This document shows positions 4,514 through 10,178 of a DNA stretch of 10,178 bases, piece after piece. The notes beneath the pieces are model-generated. The model saw nothing but the letters and a program-made list of their open reading frames with translations, did not search any database and had not been told where the DNA came from. Numbering within the stretch: position 1 is the stretch's first letter; each line of letters opens with the position of its first letter. Position numbers and translations under genes: made by a program. This DNA is from Desulfobulbaceae bacterium (GTDB lineage Bacteria; Desulfobacterota; Desulfobulbia; Desulfobulbales; Desulfocapsaceae): the NCBI GenBank assembly GCA_030599175.1, contig JAUVON010000075.1:1-10178 (forward strand), written 5' to 3'.

Positions 4514-6811
4514 TTATTCCTCCCGACTCTCTTTGTCATTCAGCTCCATGGCTCGTCGTGGACATTCAGCTACGCAGACACCGCAGCCTTTGCAATAATT
4601 CTCATCTACCCGATAGCCGTCTGCTGTGCGGTAGATTATCCCCTCGGGACAAAAAACCAGACAGGTATCACATCGGGTGCAACGGCCACAGGAAAAGCAG
4701 CGTTCAGCCTCTTCTTTACCCGAGAGTCCAAGATTAACTTCATCAAAGTTATTTTGATAATTTTCTAGGGTTTTATGCCGATCCTGGTGTGGTGCGAGAA
4801 CAGGAAAGTGGGAGAAACGGATATGGGCCGGGGCCACCACTGAATTTTGTGAGATTTCTTCAGCCATGGGGTCAGTTCCGTCCAGACTTGCCAGAGCATT
4901 AAGAGCTGTCAGTCTGCCGCTGCCGATGGCATGGGTTACTGTGCCGTCAGCAGTCGAACAATCACCGGCACACCAGACATTGAGCGTTTTTTCTTCAAAC
5001 CATCCCCTGGCATCACGTATCTGCCAGTCATCCGGTAGCATCTCCAGTTTGTTCTCCTGCCCCAGGGCAAGTAAAACTCTGGAACAGTTCAGCTCAGTCA
5101 TCTGCTCTGTTACCAGTGGCCGCCGTCGGCCGTCAATATCGGCTTCGCCAAGTTCAACTTCAGCAAGAACAATACCGGCTACGCGCCCGACTCCCCGGAA
5201 TGCAAGCGGCTGATGCAGAGGAAGGAGCTGCACGCCCTCTCGCAGGGCGTCTTCTATTTCTTCATCAATGGCAGTCATCTCCGCACGGCTTCGGCGATAG
5301 ATGATTTTGACTGAAGATGCTCCACTGCGCAGAGCACTGCGGGCACAGTCGATAGCTGTGTTACCTCCACCGATAACAACTATGTCACCGGAAAGTTCAG
5401 TTGCCATTTTATCCGTTTGCCTGCGGGCTAGAAAAGTCAGCCCCTGTTCAATACCGTCCAGATCCTCCCCTGCGGCTGAGAGGGTATTGGGATCGCTGAA
5501 CCCTTTACAGATAATCACTCCGTCATGTTCTTCATACAGGCGATCCATCTCCACCTTGTCGATGGGATGTGCGCATGTGCTGCGGATTCCTAAAGAGAGG
5601 ATACGGCTAATATCCCGATCTAGAGCTTCTTCCGGTAAACGAAAGGACGGGATGCCGTAACGCAGCACGCCGCCAAGTTTTTTTTCTTTCTCAAAAATTG
5701 TAACATGATGACCGTGTAGAGCAAGTTGATAAGCAGCACTCAAGCCGGCGGGGCCTCCGCCGATCACGGCAAATGAATGGGCTTTTTCCACCTCCTTTTT
5801 TATCAAAACCAATTCAGAATGATCGGAGATCCATCGCTCCAGGCCGCGGATATTGACAGTCCCATCCATCAGTTTTCGGTTACATTCGTGCATGCAGGGG
5901 GCAGGGCATACCCGCCCGCAGACCGAGGGCAGGGGTTGGGTCTGCAGGAGGATTTCCATTGCTCTGTCCGATCCATACGTTTTAAGAGCCTGAATAAAAC
6001 CAACCACATCGTTACCGGCAGGGCAGGCATAATTACAGGGAGCTATATGATCTTTGAAACCGGCCAGCTGAGTGGACCAGTCGCCGGTTTGTAACTTGGT
6101 CGGAACATCATCAAAGTGGTCAATCTGCTGTTTGACCGGTGGAAAGACGGTTACCAGTTCACCTCCAACGGCAGTTTCGGTATCCGCAGTGTTCGGTTGC
6201 CTGATCAGTTCGTTCGGGTAGGCCTCTCTGGCTGCAGCCATGTCTCCGGAAAGCCCAAGCCTGGTATATGCGTTTTCAAGCACATCAAATGATAAACCGA
6301 GGAGTCTGGCATAGGCACCGACGATTGTGGTATTGATGATAACCACACTGCTGGTACCTATGCCATGTTCCCGCGCTATACCGGTTGCATCAATGATACC
6401 CAGGCGGTAGTCGGTGAACTGTTCTGAATACTTTTCCAGTCGACTGCTGCTGTTGAGCAGAATAACAGCTCCGGGAGCTATACCGTCCAATATCCGGGTG
6501 CCGAGCAGGGCTGTGTCCAATACCAGCAGATGATGGGGACGGTAAACCTTGTTGCGATTTTTGATGACTATTTTGTTGACCCGGGTAAAAGCGCGTACCG
6601 GGGCACCGGAGCGTTCGGCTCCATAATCACCAAAGGTCTGCACATGGAGTCCCATCTCCGCATAGACTGCGGCAATCAATTTGGCGCAGGTCACTCCTCC
6701 CTGGCCGCCACGACCATGGAGCCGAATTTCTAAAGGTAAGGAGATATCACCAGGCAATTGCGCATTTACGGAGGCTTTGTTTTGTGAAGATTTTGATTTT
6801 TTCTGATTCAT
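4514..6811 (-). CDS. Three-module fusion: oxidoreductase gamma subunit + GltD-like FAD/NAD(P) module + 2x[4Fe-4S] ferredoxin
   Basis: One 765-residue polypeptide combines three parts that are often separate subunits. Residues about 26-205 are a POR/KOR gamma domain (HGRGGQGGVTCAKL, GDYGAERSGAPV). About 255-640 is a glutamate-synthase-small-subunit-like module: a Cys-rich Fe-S segment (CNYACPAG at 259, CGRVCPAPCMHEC at 298-310), the FAD Rossmann motif GGGPAGLSAAY (351-361), the NAD(P) motif GGGNTAIDCA (481-490) and the C-terminal FAD motif CAGDCSTADGTVTHAIGSG (614-632). The tail (705-751) carries two [4Fe-4S] motifs, CFSCGRCTRCDTCLVFCPEG and CKGCGVCVAECPR. Together they would pass electrons from the alpha/beta TPP centre through clusters and FAD to NAD(P), the role of PadE, PadH and PadF in phenylglyoxylate dehydrogenase. 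The ATG at 6811 overlaps the TGA of the upstream 37-residue ORF. Confidence 0.93.
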   Translation of the reverse strand: MNQKKSKSSQNKASVNAQLPGDISLPLEIRLHGRGGQGGVTCAKLIAAVYAEMGLHVQTFGDYGAERSGAPVRAFTRVNKIVIKNRNKVYRPHHLLVLDTALLGTRILDGIAPGAVILLNSSSRLEKYSEQFTDYRLGIIDATGIAREHGIGTSSVVIINTTIVGAYARLLGLSFDVLENAYTRLGLSGDMAAAREAYPNELIRQPNTADTETAVGGELVTVFPPVKQQIDHFDDVPTKLQTGDWSTQLAGFKDHIAPCNYACPAGNDVVGFIQALKTYGSDRAMEILLQTQPLPSVCGRVCPAPCMHECNRKLMDGTVNIRGLERWISDHSELVLIKKEVEKAHSFAVIGGGPAGLSAAYQLALHGHHVTIFEKEKKLGGVLRYGIPSFRLPEEALDRDISRILSLGIRSTCAHPIDKVEMDRLYEEHDGVIICKGFSDPNTLSAAGEDLDGIEQGLTFLARRQTDKMATELSGDIVVIGGGNTAIDCARSALRSGASSVKIIYRRSRAEMTAIDEEIEDALREGVQLLPLHQPLAFRGVGRVAGIVLAEVELGEADIDGRRRPLVTEQMTELNCSRVLLALGQENKLEMLPDDWQIRDARGWFEEKTLNVWCAGDCSTADGTVTHAIGSGRLTALNALASLDGTDPMAEEISQNSVVAPAHIRFSHFPVLAPHQDRHKTLENYQNNFDEVNLGLSGKEEAERCFSCGRCTRCDTCLVFCPEGIIYRTADGYRVDENYCKGCGVCVAECPRRAMELNDKESREE

Positions 6812-6921
6812 ACCTGTTCCATCGCAGCAGTTTTCAGAGTAACCATTCCGTTTATAAGACTGGGAGTTGACTCCAGCTCTAAAAGCAATTCATTATTACC
6901 ATATTTAGAGATACGTTGCAT
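6808..6921 (-). CDS. 37-residue small ORF, translationally coupled to the gamma-fusion gene
   Basis: The minus strand from ATG 6921 encodes MQRISKYGNNELLLELES and continues to ...LKTAAMEQV, 37 residues, ending at TGA 6808-6810. AGGAG lies eight bases upstream, within the last codons of the preceding Fe-S remnant. The TGA overlaps the start of the fusion gene (ATGA), the same coupling used by alpha and beta. The fusion gene has no good ribosome-binding site of its own at proper spacing (only an AGG one base from its ATG), so translation of this ORF probably feeds it. I recognise no family, membrane segment or cysteine. It may be a leader-like coupling ORF, a small subunit, or the start of a shortened gene. 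Confidence 0.5.
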   Translation of the reverse strand: MQRISKYGNNELLLELESTPSLINGMVTLKTAAMEQV

Positions 6922-6926
6922 TGTGT

Positions 6927-7094
6927 TTACTCCTGTTTCTCTAACCCCTGCTCAATTAACAGGAGGATATGATCAACAGTAATGTTGTCTGATTCCCTGA
7001 AGTTACCAGAGAGACTGATGCTGCAGCCGGGACAGCCGGTTACCCAGATATCGGCTTCAACCGTCTCTGCAATCTTCCCTGCTTTGTTGCTTTG
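6927..7094 (-). pseudogene. C-terminal remnant of a CCG-domain (HdrB/GlcF-like) Fe-S protein
   Basis: On the minus strand a frame open from just below a TAA at 7143-7145 to TAA 6927-6929 has no start codon. From about 7094 it encodes SNKAGKIAETVEADIWVTGC, then PGCSISLSG, and ends with HILLLIEQGLEKQE. The pattern 'K...I.E...AD..VTGCPGC...L', followed by an HIL-type helix, is the C-terminal end of the cysteine-rich CCG domain found in heterodisulfide reductase B/D and glycolate/lactate oxidase Fe-S subunits. The preceding CCG-x-GG part and everything N-terminal to it are missing, replaced by AT-rich sequence. Its stop lies five bases before the 37-residue ORF, so the operon spacing survives and this was probably the operon's former first gene. 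A residual peptide is unlikely to be made, for lack of a start. Confidence 0.7.
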
Positions 7095-7193
7095 AAATAT
7101 GTTCGGGATATCATCAAGGTTTGAATTATTTTCATGATTCGGTTAAAACATTTTTTAAACAATTATTCAGCGTGTTTTCGAGATCTCTGGTCT

Positions 7194-7257
7194 GAAGTCA
7201 GTTTGGAGCAATAATGATGGTTTCGTAAAAGCACATAATTTGATAAATTCTGACTTC
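7194..7257. promoter_or_regulatory. Divergent intergenic region with an 8-bp inverted repeat (candidate operator)
   Basis: GAAGTCAG at 7194-7201 is exactly repeated in inverse orientation as CTGACTTC at 7250-7257, 48 bases apart. Both lie in the AT-rich gap (7146-7290) between the minus-strand oxidoreductase operon and the plus-strand peptidase/transporter operon. The left copy also forms a short CTGA-AG-TCAG palindrome (7192-7201). The position suits a regulator site for one or both operons, but an 8-bp match could be chance. No clear -35/-10 pair was found on either strand; TTGATA at 7240-7245 is at best half of one. Confidence 0.25.
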
Positions 7258-7290
7258 GGGAAGATTTATTTAAAAAGGCTTGGGGTAACA

Positions 7291-8394
7291 GTGGCTGTAA
7301 AACATATTAATAATGAACTACTGCAGTTAACAGAAGATTTAATTCGTATACCTTCCACCTGTGAACGGTCTGGAACAATTTTACAGTGTGCTGATTTTAT
7401 AGCAGAATGGCTCAACGAACATTCAATAAAGTATGAGCGATACGATATCAATGGAACTCCTTCTATAGTTGTTTTGCCTTCTGAGGGAGTCGGGACGAAG
7501 GTTCTGCTCATGGCCCATTTTGATGTTGTGGAAGTGGAAAATGAATCATTATTTTCACCATGGATTGAAAATGGCAGCCTTTATGGTCGGGGTGCAATTG
7601 ATGATAAATACGCAGTTGCATTATCACTACTGCTTTTTCGAAAGCATCTGACAATCTTACAAGAAAGGGGGTTGACCCAGGAAGATATGTGTTTTGGACT
7701 TCTTCTAACAGGTGATGAAGAAGTCGGTGGCAGTAACGGGGCAGGAATTGTTGGTGAAAAGATAGAGACTGATTTTTTTATTGCCCTGGATGGCGGCAAT
7801 CCAAGGTTGATTGTTATCAGAGAAAAGGGAATTATCCGGATCCGTCTGGAGGCGACAGGTAAAGCTGTGCATGCTGCACGACCGTGGCTGGGGCAGAATG
7901 CCTTTGATCTTCTGATAAAAGACTATATGGCCATTAAAGCACTTTTTACAGAAGAAAGTCCGGATCACTGGCATAAAACTGTTGCTTTGACAAGGTGTGA
8001 GGCCGGAAACGGTTCTGTAAATATTGTGCCTGGTCGGGCAAAGGCTATTCTTGATATACGTTATCCCGAGCATGATGATCCGGAGGAGATAATTGCAGCA
8101 ATAGAAGAAGTTGTGGCCGGAAAAGTTGTCGTACAGGACAGGGCGGCTGTTTTTTTTGGCGGTGAATCCCCTTATTTTAGTCTTTTGCAAAAACACGCAA
8201 ATGGAGCTGTTTTCGGTTTTGAACATGGCTCATCCGATGCCAGGTATCTGTCTGAAAGGAATATACCCGGGGCTATATGGGGTGCTGTTGGAGAAATGTC
8301 TCAGCATACTGAAGAAGAACACATTGTTCTTGATTCACTCTACGTTATGTTTGATAGTCTAGACGCATTTTTAAGAGAAACAGCAGAAAACTGA
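7291..8394 (+). CDS. M20-family metallopeptidase (ArgE/DapE/CPG2-type)
   Basis: A 367-residue cytoplasmic co-catalytic zinc hydrolase of the M20 family, which cleaves dipeptides, short peptides or N-acyl amino acids. With numbering from GTG 7291, the metal and catalytic residues are all present: MAHFDVV (His76, Asp78), GRGAIDDK (bridging Asp104), GDEEVGG (general base Glu143, Glu144), LDGG (Asp167) and SQHTEEE (His339). The lid/dimerisation domain (about 178-295) includes AVHAARPW (His194). I chose GTG 7291 because GGGG precedes it by five bases and the protein then starts at the normal first helix. An in-frame TTG at 7240 lacks any ribosome-binding site. The stop TGA is part of the ribosome-binding site (TGAGGT) of the next gene, so it is coupled to the transporter ATPases; a role on imported peptides is inferred. 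Confidence 0.9.
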   Translation: MAVKHINNELLQLTEDLIRIPSTCERSGTILQCADFIAEWLNEHSIKYERYDINGTPSIVVLPSEGVGTKVLLMAHFDVVEVENESLFSPWIENGSLYGRGAIDDKYAVALSLLLFRKHLTILQERGLTQEDMCFGLLLTGDEEVGGSNGAGIVGEKIETDFFIALDGGNPRLIVIREKGIIRIRLEATGKAVHAARPWLGQNAFDLLIKDYMAIKALFTEESPDHWHKTVALTRCEAGNGSVNIVPGRAKAILDIRYPEHDDPEEIIAAIEEVVAGKVVVQDRAAVFFGGESPYFSLLQKHANGAVFGFEHGSSDARYLSERNIPGAIWGAVGEMSQHTEEEHIVLDSLYVMFDSLDAFLRETAEN

Positions 8395-8400
8395 GGTGCA

Positions 8401-9396
8401 ATGACAAACGGCAACTCCCATTTGCTCGAAGTGCAGGATCTGAAAACTTACTTCTATACTTTTGAAGGGGTTGCGCGTGCGGTGAACGGTGTTTCCTATC
8501 ATCTTGACAGGGGAGAGGCCCTCGGCATCGTGGGAGAGTCGGGGTGCGGTAAGTCTGTTACAGCTTCCTCTATTATGCGGATCGTCCCGGATCCTCCTGG
8601 GAAAATAGTTGGAGGGCATATTTATTTTCATGGAGAGGATCTGACCAGGTTGAGCCAGAAGGCCATGCGACGTATCAGAGGTAGCCGGATCGCCATGATT
8701 TTCCAGGAGCCGATGACTTCTCTGAATCCGGTTTTCACCATAGGAAACCAGATTGCAGAGATGTTCACTCTTCATAAGGGAATGAACAAAAAAGAAGGTT
8801 TGGAAGCTGCTACTGAAATGCTGGAGAGAGTACAGATCCCTGCACCGCATAAACGAATTCATGAGTATCCGCATCAGTTGTCGGGTGGTATGCGGCAGAG
8901 GGCTATGATTGCAATGGCTCTTGCCTGTGACCCTGAACTGCTGATAGCCGATGAACCGACAACGGCCCTCGATGTTACGGTTCAGGCCCAGATACTTGAT
9001 CTGATGAACAGGTTGAAAGATGAGTTGGATACGGCGATTCAGATGATCACCCATGATCTTGGAGTAATTGCTGAAATGTCGGATCGGATAGTTGTAATGT
9101 ATGCCGGTCGCGTGGTTGAGGAGTCTGAAGCGGTTGAACTCTTTCAAAATAGCCTGCATCCGTACACCAAAGGGTTGCTGCAGTCGATCCCGGTTCTTGG
9201 AAGTCGCAGTAAGGGTGAGCAGAAGAGGTTGAGTGAGATAAAGGGGATGGTGCCCAGTCTCTATGATCTTCCCTTAGGATGTGCCTTCAGAGAGCGCTGC
9301 TCACAGGCCATGAAAATCTGCAGTGAGCAGGAACCTCCCCTGGATGCAGTCAACGAAAAGCATGCTGTGCGCTGTTGGCTTCATATTGGCCATTAA
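8401..9396 (+). CDS. oppD: Oligo/dipeptide ABC transporter ATP-binding protein, OppD/DppD type
   Basis: A 331-residue cytoplasmic ATPase of a peptide/nickel-type (PepT) ABC importer. Walker A is GESGCGKS (45-52), the Q-loop is at Gln102, the signature is LSGGMRQR (160-167), Walker B is LLIADEP (180-186) and the switch is His218. The C-terminal oligopeptide-transporter domain (about 232-327) contains four cysteines (294, 300, 307, 325) in the arrangement reported to hold a [4Fe-4S] cluster in OppD/DppD proteins. The LSGGM signature and C-terminal Cys set point to OppD/DppD rather than OppF. It starts six bases after the peptidase stop, with GAGGT overlapping that stop, and is followed three bases later by the OppF-type gene. 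Permeases and binding protein are not in the window. Opp versus Dpp, or another substrate, cannot be decided. Confidence 0.93.
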   Translation: MTNGNSHLLEVQDLKTYFYTFEGVARAVNGVSYHLDRGEALGIVGESGCGKSVTASSIMRIVPDPPGKIVGGHIYFHGEDLTRLSQKAMRRIRGSRIAMIFQEPMTSLNPVFTIGNQIAEMFTLHKGMNKKEGLEAATEMLERVQIPAPHKRIHEYPHQLSGGMRQRAMIAMALACDPELLIADEPTTALDVTVQAQILDLMNRLKDELDTAIQMITHDLGVIAEMSDRIVVMYAGRVVEESEAVELFQNSLHPYTKGLLQSIPVLGSRSKGEQKRLSEIKGMVPSLYDLPLGCAFRERCSQAMKICSEQEPPLDAVNEKHAVRCWLHIGH

Positions 9397-9399
9397 AAT

Positions 9400-10178
9400 A
9401 TGACCTATCTACTTAAAACAGAAGAGATGGAGGTACATTTCCCGATCAAAAAGGGGATAACCTCACGAACTGTTGGTCACGTACATGCGGTTGACGGTGT
9501 CAGTTTTCACCTCAACAAGGGGGAAACACTCGGCATTGTAGGGGAATCCGGATGCGGTAAGACAACAGCAGGTATGGCTCTGATGCACTTGACGCCGGTC
9601 ACCGGGGGAAAAATCTGGTTTGAAGGCCGTGATATGGCTCAGCTATCATCTAAAGAACTACGTCGTCTGCGACGGAAAATGCAGCTTATTTTTCAGGATC
9701 CTTACTCTTCGCTCAATCCCAGGATGACTGTGAATCGGATTCTATCAGACCCTATGGACGTCCATTCCGTTTATACCGGGAAAAAAAGAGAGGAGAGGCT
9801 GGCATTTTTGCTGGAGACTGTAGGTTTGTCGCCTGAACAGGGGAGGCGTTACCCCCATGAGTTTTCTGGAGGGCAGCGTCAGAGAATTGGTATTGCCAGG
9901 GCCCTTGCACTTGATCCTGAGGTGATAATCGGAGATGAGCCGGTATCCGCTCTTGACGTTTCTATTCAGGCCCAGATTATCAACCTGCTTATGGACCTTA
10001 AAAAGGATTTTGACCTTTCTCTCATCATAATCTCCCATGATCTGGCTGTGGTTGAATATCTCTGTGATCGAATTCTTGTGATGTATCTGGGAAAGATAAT
10101 TGAAGAGGCTCCTTACAGCACCCTGTATAGCAGCCCACAGCATCCTTATACCCAGGCGCTTCTCTCGGCTGCCCCACT
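9400..10178 (+). CDS. oppF: Oligo/dipeptide ABC transporter ATP-binding protein, OppF/DppF type, truncated by window end
   Basis: An open frame runs from ATG 9400 to the end of the window (259 residues so far, no stop seen). It starts MTYLLKTEEMEVHFPIKKG. HVHAVDGVSF (27-36) is typical of OppF. Walker A is GESGCGKT (48-55), the Q-loop Gln99 lies in LIFQDPYSSLNPR, the signature is FSGGQRQR (155-162), Walker B is VIIGDEP (175-181) followed by VSALDVS, and the switch is His213. The HPYTQALLSAAP end matches the beginning of the C-terminal oligopeptide domain, so roughly 60-70 residues remain outside. No strong ribosome-binding site precedes it; the ATG is three bases after the OppD stop, so coupled translation is likely. 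OppD and OppF normally form the heterodimeric ATPase of one importer. Confidence 0.93.
   Translation, partial: MTYLLKTEEMEVHFPIKKGITSRTVGHVHAVDGVSFHLNKGETLGIVGESGCGKTTAGMALMHLTPVTGGKIWFEGRDMAQLSSKELRRLRRKMQLIFQDPYSSLNPRMTVNRILSDPMDVHSVYTGKKREERLAFLLETVGLSPEQGRRYPHEFSGGQRQRIGIARALALDPEVIIGDEPVSALDVSIQAQIINLLMDLKKDFDLSLIIISHDLAVVEYLCDRILVMYLGKIIEEAPYSTLYSSPQHPYTQALLSAAP

Noticed and set aside
4139..4768. 209-residue plus-strand open frame across the alpha and gamma-fusion genes
   Set aside because: It is antisense to two confidently identified coding regions and shows no domain; a shadow frame.
7240..7290. N-terminal extension of the M20 peptidase from TTG 7240
   Set aside because: There is no ribosome-binding site before TTG 7240. 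GTG 7291 has GGGG at suitable spacing and begins at the normal family N-terminus.
7705..8226. 173-residue minus-strand open frame opposite the M20 peptidase
   Set aside because: It overlaps the M20 active-site and lid coding region and has no family resemblance.
8371..9159. 262-residue minus-strand open frame opposite oppD
   Set aside because: It is antisense to all the conserved ATPase motifs of OppD and has no recognisable protein features.

Overview
The window looks like a chromosomal segment of an anaerobic or facultative Gram-negative bacterium. The best guess is a sulfate-reducer-like member of the Desulfobacterota. This rests on a multi-subunit, NAD(P)-linked, thiamine-diphosphate/iron-sulfur 2-oxoacid oxidoreductase operon, a CCG-type Fe-S protein remnant, an XRE-cupin regulator and moderate base composition. 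The taxonomic guess is an inference; there is no rRNA or other marker gene here.

Region 1 (1-1840) is a REP/RAYT island. On the minus strand lie the first 29 codons of a probable M16 (presequence-protease-like) metallopeptidase and a complete D-aminoacyl-tRNA deacylase (dtd). On the plus strand lie a broken DUF3465 gene and an intact REP-associated tyrosine transposase (RAYT). Four REPINs (inverted pairs of about 25-nt REP hairpins with a GTAG-type head) occupy every intergenic gap, plus a fifth partial REP. Two of them tightly bracket the RAYT gene. I saw no further copy in the remaining 8.3 kb.

Region 2 (1841-7145, minus strand) is a compact, translationally coupled operon. In transcription order it holds: the C-terminal remnant of a CCG-domain Fe-S protein; a 37-residue small ORF; a 765-residue fusion of oxidoreductase gamma subunit, GltD-like FAD/NAD(P) module and 2x[4Fe-4S] ferredoxin; the alpha subunit; the TPP-binding beta subunit; and an XRE-cupin regulator. 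The subunit set resembles NADH-dependent phenylglyoxylate dehydrogenase (Pad) or PFOR/VOR-type enzymes. The expected reaction is oxidative decarboxylation of a 2-oxoacid to an acyl-CoA with electrons passed to NAD(P). The actual 2-oxoacid cannot be read from the sequence.

Region 3 (7146-10178, plus strand) starts from a short divergent intergenic region containing an 8-bp inverted repeat. It encodes an M20 metallopeptidase, an OppD/DppD-type ATPase and an OppF/DppF-type ATPase that runs off the window end. This is consistent with peptide uptake coupled to intracellular peptide hydrolysis. Amino acids released this way could be transaminated to 2-oxoacids, the substrate class of the divergent operon; that link is only an inference.

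I found no CRISPR array, RNA gene or phage gene. The most unusual material is the dense REPIN/RAYT cluster with orientable spacers, the three-module redox fusion, and the two small or broken genes heading the oxidoreductase operon.
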